This document shows, piece by piece, positions 28,101 through 42,167 of a stretch of 64,000 nt of DNA. The position numbers were made by a program, and so were the translations under genes. The notes beneath the pieces were generated by a model. It was not told where the DNA came from and ran no database searches. It saw only the letters and a list, made by a program, of their open reading frames with translations. The first letter of the stretch is position 1. Each line of letters opens with the position of its first letter. Source of the DNA: Hordeum vulgare subsp. vulgare (lineage: Eukaryota > Streptophyta > Magnoliopsida > Poales > Poaceae); assembly GCF_904849725.1 (NCBI RefSeq), contig NC_058519.1:27759267-27823266 (forward strand), given 5' to 3'.

Positions 28101-30282
28101 GGGGCTAGACAAAACATCCAAAAACAACTTCCTAGTTGACAACTAATTCAAACGAGGTACGGAATAAATCCTACGAATTAATCAAAAGGGCATCACGGCA
28201 AAATATCGTGCGAACGAACTTCCTCACACGCTAAAACTAATTGCACAGAAAAATCCATGGGATTTTTCTACCCCGGAAACATATAAAACATGTGGGGTTT
28301 GCAATACTAAATAATGCCACACAATAATGCGAGAGAATATCCTAGACACGAAAAATAATCTAGCGGCAAATCCCTACACGCAAAAATACAAATGACTGCT
28401 CTAAAATACATGCAAAATTGACCCCTAAAACACGAGCATTTAACCTACGGCATACGAGCAATTCATACACGCGAGGAAAATAAATGCGGGCACCTACTTA
28501 TGGAGACAGCACGTAAATCCACGCATTAGGCACTCTAAACGGCATCAAATAAATATGCAAGTTTCAAATTCGTACTCTACGCGCGAAACTACCACAAAAC
28601 CATATAAAAAACGTCTCGATCCGATCTACGGTTAATAAGTTACGGGCGTTTAAAAATCTAACGTTTATCTGATATTTAATTAAATCCAGAGAAATACCCT
28701 AAAAGGAAAAAAACATCTATCGGGCCTAGACTATGAGCGCTGGATATCTAAAATACGCTCGAGCGATAAATAGAGGTCTGGGGAGGAACCTCACCTTGGG
28801 CTTGGCCCAGGTCGGCGAGGGAGGCAGGCCGGTCAGCGCTGGATGGGCTGGCCCAAGCGGGGTAGGCTGCTGGCGGGGCCGTCGCGCTGGGCGTGGCGGC
28901 TCGCGTCCGAGGCGGCCCGAGCAGACAACGGGCGAGGCGGCGGCAGCGAGGCCCAGAGGTGTTGGTGGGCCGGCCCACACGGGCGAGGAGGCGGCAGCGC
29001 CCGCACGAACTCCTCGTCCCCTCGACCAGGGATCCACGGCGGCGCTGGCAGGGCTCGACGCCGACGGGGGCTGCTGCAGCGGGACGCTAAGGCGACGGGA
29101 GGAGGCGGCGCCTGCCGGATCTGGCCAGACCTCGCCGGATACGGCCGCCGGTGGGCGAGGCAGCAAGGCGGCGACGGGAGGACCGGGGCCCTGGCGGCGG
29201 GGTTGCAGCGGCGAGGGCGAGCAGACTTGCGCGCTCTCCGGCGAGCAGGCTGCCGGCGGCACAGGGGCGGCGCGCTCGGGAGCCGGCGCGGGATCCAGGC
29301 GGCGGGCTGGCAAGGCAAGGGCCGGCGGGGTTGCTGGCCGGCGTGGTGGCGCGGGTGAGGGAGCCATGGGGGAGGCTCGGGGTTGCAGGGGCTCAGGCAC
29401 TCGGCGGCGGCCGGATGGGCCTCGGAGGGCCGCGCGCGGGCTCTGGCGGGCCGGCGGCGCGGGTGGGGAGAGGCTGCTGCGGCTAGGGTTAGGGTTAGGG
29501 AGCGGATCCCGAGGAGGATTAGGGGGGCGCCCAAAATAGGCAGGGAGGGGTGCTTAAATAGGGAAAGGGGCTAGGGTGCAGGGTATCTGGGGGTTTTTCG
29601 ACCCTCCGGACGCGTTCGTGTGGTCCGATCGGAGAGGCGGGTTAGGGATAGGTGGGACACGGAAAATGAGGAGAGATTTGAGGAAGGCTGTCTAAATTGC
29701 ATGGGGGGGGGTATTTATAAGGAAAAGGGGGCTCGGTTAACCGGAATCGCAATCCGGATCCAACCGCGGGGTCGGATTCGGACGATTCCGAACGCGGGTA
29801 TGGGTACGCGGCCGTGTAGAGGGGATATCCGGAGACGAGAGGGAGAACGGGGGGCGCGGCACGAATTTTTAAAACACCGACAGACGTCCGACGGTAGACC
29901 GAATACAGTGCCGCTACGGGCGATCGTTCGGGTACCAGACGGTCTCCGATCGCGACGAAATCCGACAGGCGGCCTCGCTATAACTAATCACGACCGCACG
30001 TCAAATCTCAACCCGATCAGAGAAAGTTTTCAACACACTTTAAAAACAGGGTTTCGACGGTGCCGCGGGCGCGTGCGTGTGCGATCGGACTCAGAATGGG
30101 CAACCACGAGAACCGGCAACAACTAACGGATGCAAGTTTTGAAAAACGGGCGGCAGCGGAGACGCCGATGCAATGCAGATGATGCGCATGATGCGATGAT
30201 GATGCGACAACTGAAAATACCCGCACGACGAAAACGGAAAGAAAAGGGGAAGCTTCTAGAACGTCGGCATCGGGCTGTCACA
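25154..30282 (-). repeat. LARD LTR-4 (complete, 5129 bp)
   Basis: This complete LTR is of the B type. It shares a set of private alleles with LTR-6, including G at 27974, A at 28544, T for C in the GC island near 28962 and near 29346, and a GAGAG change near 29672. The 3' terminus in element sense reads GTGTCA. The G run beside the TATA motif is 9 long (29703-29711). Confidence 0.88.
29703..29720 (-). promoter_or_regulatory. TATA motif plus variable C run in LTR-4
   Basis: TATAAATA on the minus strand at 29712-29720 is followed by a 9-residue homopolymer. Confidence 0.5.
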
Positions 30283-33200
30283 ACTCTCCTACACTACAAG
30301 AGGATCTCGACCCGAGATCCAAGAATGAAAGGGGGAGAGGATGAGAAAGAACAAGAGGCAAAAACTTAGTCGCTTCTTTGACAAACGAGTGAAACCAACG
30401 ATCCTTGAAGGTTGCCAAGAGATGATGAATGACATGAGAAAGAAGCAAGAATTCACGGAAAATTTCGGCAGCACTTCGGTAGGAAAAGGGGACAAAATAA
30501 ATAAATTCGATAAGATGAAAGAAATAGACCATATTCACAACAAACAAGTAAATAGAGCAAGGGAACACCATGATCTTGATAGAATAACAAGATAGACCCA
30601 AAGGAGCAGTATCACAATGCCTCCGAAACAAGAGAATATGAACTAGCTCATACGGAAGAAGAGAATGAAGAAAAAAGAATGACAACTACCATCACAATAG
30701 AATTGAAGAGCCTCCGAATAGAGAATTGACATAGTAGTTTTAAAACCAACAACGAAAGAACCAGATAGTAGTGGGCTTATGAAAATCATCTCAACAAATA
30801 TGAGGTGACAAACAACCACTAAAAGGAAGAAGGACAGATGAAAGCAAAGATATGAAAACTTCTTACACCGAGAGGATACATTGAGAACTGGGATTAATGA
30901 CAAGCACCATGATAGCAACAATCCATAGGAAAAGCTTTAGGTGAAATCCAAACCAAGATAGCTCAATGAAGGAATCATGGGTTGAAAATAACTCAACACC
31001 ATAGAATCGGTGGGTTTAATTATCTCATTCTTGAAAGAAAATCTCTTCGAGGCTCCTACACTAACAAGAAGGCTATAATGCCACCTCCAAGGATAAAGGA
31101 AGAACAAATGCACTTGGGAATGCAAGGGAACGGATACTTGAGGTCCTCCAACAAGAATCTTGAAGAATACTTTGAGATAGAATTGAAAACTTGATGAACC
31201 ACCATGAAGGACCACCGTATACAAATGAATGATGCAAAGACATGAAGGTGGAAAGAATAAGATTATGACCTTGCGAGGATTTAGATGAAGCCTCACAAAG
31301 AGATACTTGATAGAACTTGGAACTCCAGAAAAGAAAAGATAAGAACACTTGAGAAAAGGAATTGATATCACGAGCCACTCCGGAAGAAGAATTGAAATCT
31401 CCTTGAAGAAGGAAGAACAAGAATAAGAATTATGTTATGCTCATCCTTCATCAAGTGTAATTGATGACAAGCAACGGATCTAGCATACAACTTATTCCTC
31501 TTAAAGAGATTGAGGAGAGATATGAGCACAAGCTAGAAGAAGTCTTGAAGGAGACACCGATGATAATTGAAATAATGAGGCAACCATGAATGAATGGAGA
31601 TACAAGAGAACGAAGAGATCATGAGCCACCTGAGAGAAAAAACTAGAACACGACACTAGAATAATTGAGAGACGAACGAAGAGACAACAATTGAGACGAA
31701 TTGAGGATGAAAGCTGAAAGCTGAGAACGAAGATTCTTCTAAAATGATGGCCTTCAAAGGAACGAGAAATAAAAACAACTTAGAAATGCACCGGATAGCA
31801 AGAAAGGGATTACTCATGATAGAAACAATTGAAGATGATAGCACCAAGCTGAAATGATGAATCTCCAAGAGAATGGACCAAGATTCGAGAAAAACACTCC
31901 TTCGAATTTGCAAGCTAAGAATGATGACGAGGAACAACACCAAGAATAGCTGAGACCTCCGGAATAAAGAAGAATGCAAGATTGAGCCAAATTTGAGAAT
32001 TAATTAAATGGATCTTGAAGAAAGAATATGACTGATGAAATCCATACTTACGTCATAGTTGAAAAGAATTAAGGATCTCCGGAAAAGATTAAAGAGCCAG
32101 GTAAGATCCTGGGAAAGAACCTGTGGGTTATGGGCCCACTCAAAGAAACCACCGTTAGAAAAGATTGCTAGAACGAGAGATATTGCACCGGTATGAAGAG
32201 AACTAGATGAGGTTGAGAACCTCAAAATAATTAAAAGAATTGAAAACTCGAAACTCAGAGATATCTTCAGCACTCCGGATAGAAAAAAGAGAGGAATGAA
32301 TAGCAAGATAGGCTCATATCAATCCCAACATAGGAAGAATTACAAGGATAAAAGGGATATGATGAACACGGATATCTGAATTAAATTCACCGGGTAAGAG
32401 AGAAAGAACAGATAGCGGAAGCACAATGAAAAGGAAACTCTTGGATGAAAACTGAATCACTGAGAAAAGGGCGGGAGGGTGGGGAAAAACAAAGACAACT
32501 CGGAACAGATGAGACAAACTCCGGTAAAAATTGAGAAAATGATCTGCAACATTTTGAGAGGATTGAATTCACTGAAGAGAAGCACACCAGTTGAAAAAAG
32601 AATTGATATGACGACTCCGGTTGACAAGAATTAACAAGAGAATTGATTAAGCCAAAGGATTTGCATTCTGACATAAAAAATATGAGAACACAGATTAGGA
32701 AAGATCTGAAATCACCACTTGACATCGAAGCAACACGAATTACCACAATCAACAAAACAAAGGGATGAGGCTTACGAAACAAGCCATAAAAAACTCATGA
32801 GAAAGATTTCCGTTCGATATTTTCGTGGACAGGATCGCACGGGCACGATTTATAGAAGCCATCAAGTGCAAGGCAGTGCACCTGACATACGAAGCGTCCC
32901 CGAGTCGTAGCAAGCTACAAGGACTCTTTAAGACACAACGTGTACCGCTGTAAGTCGATCGTGAACAAACGAATCCACTAGATGTCGAACCCCAACCTAA
33001 CATCATGCATTTGTTGGAAGATTGTCCTATAAGCAACTACTTGAATTCCCACCGATGAATTCCCGAAATATCTGGTCATGCAATCTGGTACACGGATACA
33101 AGGAGTAATAATCACTCAACTCCTATACTAACCCGTCATCTGTATCACATCCGTCAACACACGACCAGAATCTCAGACCTTCATCTACAACAGACCCTCG

Positions 33201-33660
33201 TGATCACAACGATACAAAGTATGGCAGTACTCCCGAACAATCTGCACCAGTACTGGGGACATCGGGGTTATCTCGCCACTAATAGTATTGAAGCAATTAC
33301 GAACATCCTTCGTTCTGAGATACTAAGAAATCTGAATGATAACGATGTGCTCAAGAATCCCCTGGAGCTCAACTCCCTGGAAGAAGATCAAGTCAGACAG
33401 GAGGCACCAAGACAGAACTCCGTCACATCGGCATTATATAGATTACAAAAATATCCGCGTGATCCTAAATTTTTTTGAGTGGGAAGAGAAGTAGAGTAAA
33501 TTATTACGTCGAGATTCCTCACCAGAGCATAGAAGAGGAGAAAAAAGTGTCCTACTCTCCGATATATAACTAAGACTCAAATAGTTTTTCACTAGACTCG
33601 ACTCGGCCAAGTTCGATCAAAAAGGGGGCTCCTAGGTCGGTCCTTGCTCTGATACCAACT
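30283..33660 (-). mobile_element. LARD internal domain 4, non-coding (3378 bp)
   Basis: This B-type internal domain is shared with domain 6. Diagnostic changes include ATAAATAAA for AAAAATAAA near 30497, A for G near 30626, an A in the CTCCGG motif near 31326, C for T near 31402 and C at 32452. At the right end it carries the A-type junction alleles, unlike domain 6. Confidence 0.85.
33646..33657 (-). promoter_or_regulatory. Primer-binding site, initiator tRNA-Met, unit 4
   Basis: An intact TGGTATCAGAGC on the minus strand sits three bases from LTR-5. Confidence 0.88.
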
Positions 33661-36600
33661 TGACACGCCCAAGATGCGACCCTATCCTCAATTTGGCACG
33701 AGGACCTCGTCAGGGATAGAAGCGCATCTCGTCGTGTCGCAAGAATGGATATCGTTACAAGTACATGTACTGAAAAGAAGAGATATATATAAAGAGTTGG
33801 CTTACACTCGCCGCAAGCTACACCAGAGTCACATCAGTACATTACATAACCATCAAGAGTAAGAGCAGGGTCCGACTACGGACGAAAATAAACGACAAAA
33901 GAAGAACGACGTCCATCCTTGCTCTCCCAGGCTGCGGGCCTGGAACCCATCCTAGATCGATGAAGAAGAAGAAGAAGAAGAAGAAGCAAATCCAAATGAA
34001 CAATCAACGCGCTCGCGTCATGTAACCTTTACCTGTACCTGCAACTGGTGTTGTAGTAATCTGTGAGCCACAGGGGACTCAGCATTCTCATTTCCAAAGG
34101 TATCAAGACTAGCAAAGCTTAATGGGTGAGGCAAGGTTAAGTGGTGAGGTAGCGGCAGCGGCTAAGCATATATTTGGTGGCTAACTTACGAGTACCAGAA
34201 ATAAGAGGGGGGAGATCTACGCATAACGGACGTGAACTACTGGTGATCAAATGAATGATCCTGAACACCTACCTACGTCAGACATAACCCCACCGTGTCC
34301 TCGATCGGAGAAGGAACTCACGAAAGAGACAGTCACGGTTACGCACACGGTGAGCATATTTTAATTAAGTTAACTTTAAGTTATCTAGAACCAGTGTTAA
34401 ACAAAGCTTCCACGTTGCCACATAACCGCGGGCACAGCTTTCCGAAAGATTTAACCCTGCAGGGGTGCTCCAACTAGTCCATCACAAATTACCACAAGCC
34501 GCATAGAAATCCTCAATCATGAAGCTCGCGATCTCGTCGGATTCCCTAGTGGAAAACCTCAACTCTGAGATTACCCAAAGCATCACCGGAATCCCGATGC
34601 ACAAGATATCTCGTCAAAGGTAAAACTAATCCAGCAAGGCCGCCCGACGTGTCGACGATCCCGATAGGAGTCGCGTACCTCGTTCTCAGGACACGACGGA
34701 TGAGCGATGGTTACCACGCCAAATGCCGAGTTGCCCCGGGTAGCATTAATAAGCTGCTCTGTTTTGGACCAACACTCATGAGGAGCACTGGCCCGGGGGT
34801 TGATTAAAATAGTCCGCGGGTGCCGGCGGGTCCCTATGCAATTTTATTAGGTGATTAGGCAAAAGTAGTACCAAAGTTGGGCCTTGCCAGACCAGCTTTA
34901 ATCTAAAACGAATTATCAAGGGGGTCCCCATAACAACCCCGATCGTGTTAGGAGCGCTCAAATATGGAACATAACACCAGTAGCCGGTAACTAAAGGGGG
35001 CAAAGGTGGAACAAAACACCAGGCTAGAAAAGGCCGAGCCTTCCACCTTTTACCAAGTATATAGGTGCATTAAATTAAATAGCTTTTAATATGGTGATAT
35101 AACAAGGAACCCATGTTTTGCATGGAAGCATCTGCACCTGCAACTAGCAACGCTATCAACAGGGTTAAGCAAGCAGTAACATAGCCAATCAGTGGTTTGC
35201 TAGGTCGAACAGGTTGAAGGTTTCATGGCATTGATGAGAGGCTGACATTTAACAGGTGGTAGGCAACGAGACATAAACGTCAGCATCGAGATAACTAGCA
35301 TGGCAATGATAGTAATGGTATCTGGGGAAATAATCATCTTGCCTGAGATCCCGCTTGGAAGAAGAATGCCTTCGTGAAGCAGACGAACCGACGTAGTCGA
35401 ACGGGTCCTCACAATCCGGCACGCTACGGAGCTCTATCGAGACGAAGCAAACCGGAAACACAAATCAACACACGGAATTCACCACATGATGCACAACACA
35501 TATTATGCATGAGTTACTGGATACATGCAAGTCACGGCATGGCAAATCACACAATCAAACGCTACACATTAAGTGAAGTTCAATATGCACGAGTTGCATA
35601 TTGACGAAACTCCACGTTAAATATTTAGTTCACTCCCGGTTAGATACACAGCAATATTAAATGTGATTAAACATGGCAAGAGGTGAAGCGTAATTAAACT
35701 ACTTATCTAGGCATTTTAAGTGAGGTCAGAAATGACATATAGCACCTCCAAAATGACCCCACGTGTTAATTTACAATTCTGTTCAGATCTGAACTAATGC
35801 ATTTAATTGGTTGTGAAACAGCAAAAAAATAGGTTCACGTGATTCTACGCGTCTTGGCAAGCAATCTACACATAAGGAACATCTCCAACGGAGCTACGGA
35901 TCAAAAGATACGGACACCGCAAGATATGATGGCATGAATGCAAAATGTGTGCAACGGCGGCTACGAGCACTTCATCACATGCAACCAGCAAGAGAAAATG
36001 AAACTGCACAAGATTCTAAGCAAGTTTCATGTAGGACACGATCAAAACGGAGCCACGGTTCGAAAACTACGAGCAAAAACAAGAAAACACTACAGTCTGC
36101 CAAAACAGCCACATAGCAACTTCTACGCCCCACAACTACGACTACACAACTCCGATGAGCTCAAGCAAGGCATGGCACGGAAGAGGGCAAAAAGCACTAC
36201 TACAAACATCTAACAACAACTAGCGTGGCAGCAAGGAGCACTAGGAAAAGAAGACACAAAATGGCATCTCACACACTATTTCAGACTTAGTGAAAATAAC
36301 ACCTCAAGAAGGTGCAGTTTTCAGCCTGAAGGCATATTGACAGCAGAAAAAACCTAAGCTACAGGACTCCAAATGGCATGAAACTTAACAGCATGCTAGA
36401 GAAACACAAGGGGTACAACTAACTCCATTGGGACAACTCCAAAAGAGCTACAGATCACAAGATGCAAGCAAGACAAGACAACAACAAAATATAACAGATT
36501 CGAGACTTAGCAATATTTCAGCTCCTCTAAAACAGCACTATTTCTAGCAACTTGAGAGCAAGAAAACAACACCTAAACATGCATTTCTATTGCAACTAAA

Positions 36601-38788
36601 AATACCAGGGGCTAGACAAAACATCCAAAAACAACTTCCTAGTTGACAACTAATTCAAACGAGGTACGGAATAAATCCTACGAATTAATCAAAAGGGCAT
36701 CACGGCAAAATATCGTGCGAACGAACTTCCTCACACGCTAAAACTAATTGCACAGAAAAATCCATGGGATTTTTCTACCCCGGAAACATATAAAACATGT
36801 GGGGTTTGCAATACTAAATAATGCCACACAATAATGCGAGAGAATATCCTAGACACGAAAAATAATCTAGCGGCAAATCCCTACACGCAAAAATACAAAT
36901 GACTGCTCTAAAATACATGCAAAATTGACCCCTAAAACACGAGCATTTAACCTACGGCATACGAGCAATTCATACACGCGAGGAAAATAAATGCGGGCAC
37001 CTACTTATGGAGACAGCACGTAAATCCACGCATTAGGCACTCTAAACGGCGTCAAATAAATATGCAAGTTTCAAATTCGTACTCTACGCGCGAAACTACC
37101 ACAAAACCATATAAAAAACGTCTCGATCCGATCTACGGTTAATAAGTTACGGGCGTTTAAAAATCTAACGTTTATCTGATATTTAATTAAATCCAGAGAA
37201 ATACCCTAAAAGGAAAAAAACATCTATCGGGCCTAGACTATGAGCGCTGGATATCTAAAATACGCTCGAGCGATAAATAGAGGTCTGGGGAGGAACCTCA
37301 CCTTGGGCTTGGCCCAGGTCGGCGAGGGAGGCAGGCCGGTCAGCGCTGGATGGGCTGGCCCAAGCGGGGTAGGCTGCTGGCGGGGCCGTCGCGCTGGGCG
37401 TGGCGGCTCGCGTCCGAGGCGGCCCGAGCAGACAACGGGCGAGGCGGCGGCAGCGAGGCCCAGAGGTGCTGGTGGGCCGGCCCACACGGGCGAGGAGGCG
37501 GCAGCGCCCGCACGAACTCCTCGTCCCCTCGACCAGGGATCCACGGCGGCGCTGGCAGGGCTCGACGCCGACGGGGGCTGCTGCAGCGGGACGCTAAGGC
37601 GACGGGAGGAGGCGGCGCCTGCCGGATCTGGCCAGACCTCGCCGGATACGGCCGCCGGTGGGCGAGGCAGCAAGGCGGCGACGGGAGGACCGGGGCCCTG
37701 GCGGCGGGGTTGCAGCGGCGAGGGCGAGCAGACTTGCGCGCTCTCCGGCGAGCAGGCTGCCGGCGGCACAGGGGCGGCGCGCTCGGGAGCCGGCGCGGGA
37801 TCCAGGCGGCGGGCTGGCAAGGCAAGGGCCGGCGGGGTTGCTGGCCGGCGTGGCGGCGCGGGTGAGGGAGCCATGGGGGAGGCTCGGGGTTGCAGGGGCT
37901 CAGGCACTCGGCGGCGGCCGGATGGGCCTCGGAGGGCCGCGCGCGGGCTCTGGCGGGCCGGCGGCGCGGGTGGGGAGAGGCTGCTGCGGCTAGGGTTAGG
38001 GTTAGGGAGCGGATCCCGAGGAGGATTAGGGGGGCGCCCAAAATAGGCAGGGAGGGGTGCTTAAATAGGGAAAGGGGCTAGGGTGCAGGGTATCTGGGGT
38101 TTTTTCGACCCTCCGGACGCGTTCGTGTGGTCCGATCGGAGAGGCGGGTTAGGGATAGGTGGGACACGGAAAATGAGGAGGGATTTGAGGAAGGCTGTCT
38201 AAATTGCATGGGGGGGGTATTTATAAGGAAAAGGGGGCTCGGTTAACCGGAATCGCAATCCGGATCCAACCGCGGGGTCGGATTCGGACGATTCCGAACG
38301 CGGGTATGGGTACGCGGCCGTGTAGAGGGGATATCCGGAGACGAGAGGGAGAACGGGGGGCGCGGCACGAATTTTTAAAACACCGACAGACGTCCGACGG
38401 TAGACCGAATACAGTGCCGCTACGGGCGATCGTTCGGGTACCAGACGGTCTCCGATCGCGACGAAATCCGACAGGCGGCCTCGCTATAACTAATCACGAC
38501 CGCACGTCAGATCTCAACCCGATCAGAGAAAGTTTTCAACACACTTTAAAAACAGGGTTTCGACGGTGCCGCGGGCGCGTGCGTGTGCGATCGGACTCAG
38601 AATGGGCAACCACGAGAACCGGCAACAACTAACGGATGCAAGTTTTGAAAAACGGGCGGCAGCGGAGACGCCGATGCAATGCAGATGATGCGCATGATGC
38701 GATGATGATGCGACAACTGAAAATACCCACACGACGAAAACGGAAAGAAAAGGGGAAGCTTCTAGAACGTCGGCATCGGGCTGTCACA
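33661..38788 (-). repeat. LARD LTR-5 (complete, 5128 bp)
   Basis: This complete A-type LTR is nearly indistinguishable by eye from LTR-3, which lies 17016 bp to the left. The visible difference is mainly the G run beside the TATA motif, which has 8 residues here (38210-38217) against 10 in LTR-3. The element-sense 3' terminus is GTGTCA. Confidence 0.88.
38210..38226 (-). promoter_or_regulatory. TATA motif plus variable C run in LTR-5
   Basis: TATAAATA on the minus strand at 38218-38226 is followed by an 8-residue homopolymer. Confidence 0.5.
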
Positions 38789-41700
38789 ACTCTCCTACAC
38801 TACAAGAGGATCTCGACCCGAGATCCAAGAATGAAAGGGGGAGAGGATGAGAAAGAACAAGAGGCAAAAACTTAGTCGCTTCTTTGACAAACGAGTGAAA
38901 CCAACGATCCTTGAAGGTTGCCAAGAGATGATGAATGACATGAGAAAGAAGCAAGAATTCACGGAAAATTTCGGCAGCACTTCGGTAGGAAAAGGGGACA
39001 AAAAAAATAAATTCGATAAGATGAAAGAAATAGACCATATTCACAACAAACAAGTAAATAGAGCAAGGGAACACCATGATCTTGATAGAATAACAAGATA
39101 GACCCAAAGGAGCAGTATCACAATGCCTCCGGAACAAGAGAATATGAACTAGCTCATACGGAAGAAGAGAATGAAGAAAAAAGAATGACAACTACCATCA
39201 CAATAGAATTGAAGAGCCTCCGAATAGAGAATTGACATAGTAGTTTTAAAACCAACAACGAAAGAACCAGATAGTAGTGGGCTTATGAAAATCATCTCAA
39301 CAAATATGAGGTGACAAACAACCACTAAAAGGAAGAAGGACAGATGAAAGCAAAGATATGAAAACTTCTTACACCGAGAGGATACATTGAGAACTGGGAT
39401 TAATGACAAGCACCATGATAGCAACAATCCATAGGAAAAGCTTTAGGTGAAATCCAAACCAAGATAGCTCAATGAAGGAATCATGGGTTGAAAATAACTC
39501 AACACCATAGAATCGGTGGGTTTAATTATCTCATTCTTGAAAGAAAATCTCTTCGAGGCTCCTACACTAACAAGAAGGCTATAATGCCACCTCCAAGGAT
39601 AAAGGAAGAACAAATGCACTTGGGAATGCAAGGGAACAGATACTTGAGGTCCTCCAACAAGAATCTTGAAGAATACTTTGAGATAGAATTGAAAACTTGA
39701 TGAACCACCATGAAGGACCACCGTATACAAATGAATGATGCAAAGACATGAAGGTGGAAAGAATAAGATTATGACCTTGCGAGGATTTAGATGAAGCCTC
39801 ACAAAGAGATACTTGATAGAACTTGGAACTCCGGAAAAGAAAAGATAAGAACACTTGAGAAAAGGAATTGATATCACGAGCCACTCCGGAAGAAGAATTG
39901 AAATCTCTTTGAAGAAGGAAGAACAAGAATAAGAATTATGTTATGCTCATCCTTCATCAAGTGTAATTGATGACAAGCAACGGATCTAGCATACAACTTA
40001 TTCCTCTTAAAGAGATTGAGGAGAGATATGAGCACAAGCTAGAAGAAGTCTTGAAGGAGACACCGATGATAATTGAAATAATGAGGCAACCATGAATGAA
40101 TGGAGATACAAGAGAACGAAGAGATCATGAGCCACCTGAGAGAAAAAACTAGAACACGACACTAGAATAATTGAGAGACGAACGAAGAGACAACAATTGA
40201 GACGAATTGAGGATGAAAGCTGAAAGCTGAGAACGAAGATTCTTCTAAAATGATGGCCTTCAAAGGAACGAGAAATAAAAAACAACTTAGAAATGCACCG
40301 GATAGCAAGAAAGGGATTACTCATGATAGAAACAATTGAAGATGATAGCACCAAGCTGAAATGATGAATCTCCAAGAGAATGGACCAAGATTCGAGAAAA
40401 ACACTCCTTCGAATTTGCAAGCTAAGAATGATGACGAGGAACAACACCAAGAATAGCTGAGACCTCCGGAATAAAGAAGAATGCAAGATTGAGCCAAATT
40501 TGAGAATTAATTAAATGGATCTTGAAGAAAGAATATGACTGATGAAATCCATACTTACGTCATAGTTGAAAAGAATTAAGGATCTCCGGAAAAGATTAAA
40601 GAGCCAGGTAAGATCCTGGGAAAGAACCTGTGGGTTATGGGCCCACTCAAAGAAACCACCGTTAGAAAAGATTGCTAGAACGAGAGATATTGCACCGGTA
40701 TGAAGAGAACTAGATGAGGTTGAGAACCTCAAAATAATTAAAAGAATTGAAAACTCGAAACTCAGAGATATCTTCAGCACTCCGGATAGAAAAAAGAGAG
40801 GAATGAATAGCAAGATAGGCTCATATCAATCCCAACATAGGAAGAATTACAAGGATAAAAGGGATATGATGAACACGGATATCTGAATTAAATTCACCGG
40901 GTAAGAGAGAAAGAACAGATAGCGGAAGCACAATGAAAAGGAAACTCTTGGATGAAAATTGAATCACTGAGAAAAGGGCGGGAGGGTGGGGAAAAACAAA
41001 GACAACTCGGAACAGATGAGACAAACTCCGGTAAAAATTGAGAAAATGATCTGCAACATTTTGAGAGGATTGAATTCACTGAAGAGAAGCACACCAGTTG
41101 AAAAAAGAATTGATATGACGACTCCGGTTGACAAGAATTAACAAGAGAATTGATTAAGCCAAAGGATTTGCATTCTGACATAAAAAATATGAGAACACAG
41201 ATTAGGAAAGATCTGAAATCACCACTTGACATCGAAGCAACACGAATTACCACAATCAACAAAACAAAGGGATGAGGCTTACGAAACAAGCCATAAAAAA
41301 CTCATGAGAAAGATTTCCGTTCGATATTTTCGTGGACAGGATCGCACGGGCACGATTTATAGAAGCCATCAAGTGCAAGGCAGTGCACCTGACATACGAA
41401 GCGTCCCCGAGTCGTAGCAAGCTACAAGGACTCTTTAAGACACAACGTGTACCGCTGTAAGTCGATCGTGAACAAACGAATCCACTAGATGTCGAACCCC
41501 AACCTAACATCATGCATTTGTTGGAAGATTGTCCTATAAGCAACTACTTGAATTCCCACCGATGAATTCCCGAAATATCTGGTCATGCAATCTGGTACAC
41601 GGATACAAGGAGTAATAATCACTCAACTCCTATACTAACCCGTCATCTGTATCACATCCGTCAACACACGACCAGAATCTCAGACCTTCATCTACAACAG

Positions 41701-42167
41701 ACCCTCGTGATCACAACGATACAAAGTATGGCAGTACTCCCGAACAATCTGCACCAGTACTGGGGACATCGGGGTTATCTCGCCACTAATAGTATTGAAG
41801 CAATTACGAACATCCTTCGTTCTGAGATACTAAGAAATCTGAATGATAACGATGTGCTCAAGAATCCCCTGGAGCTCAACTCCCTGGAAGAAGATCAAGT
41901 CAGACAGGAGGCACCAAGACAGAACTCCGTCACATCGGCATTATATAGATTACAAAAATATCCGCGTGATCCTAAATTTTTTTGAGTGGGAAGAGAAGTA
42001 GAGTAAATTATTACGTCGAGATTCCTCACCAGAGCATAGAAGAGGAGAAAAAAGTGTCCTACTCTCCGATATATAACTAAGACTCAAATAGTTTTTCACT
42101 AGACTCGACTCGGCCAAGTTCGATCAAAAAGGGGGCTCCTAGGTCGGTCCTTGCTCTGATACCAACT
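38789..42167 (-). mobile_element. LARD internal domain 5, non-coding (3379 bp)
   Basis: This A-type internal domain is nearly identical to domain 3 at an offset of about 17.0 kb. The primer-binding site is at 42153-42164. No coding sequence is visible. Confidence 0.85.
42153..42164 (-). promoter_or_regulatory. Primer-binding site, initiator tRNA-Met, unit 5
   Basis: An intact TGGTATCAGAGC on the minus strand sits three bases from LTR-6. Confidence 0.88.
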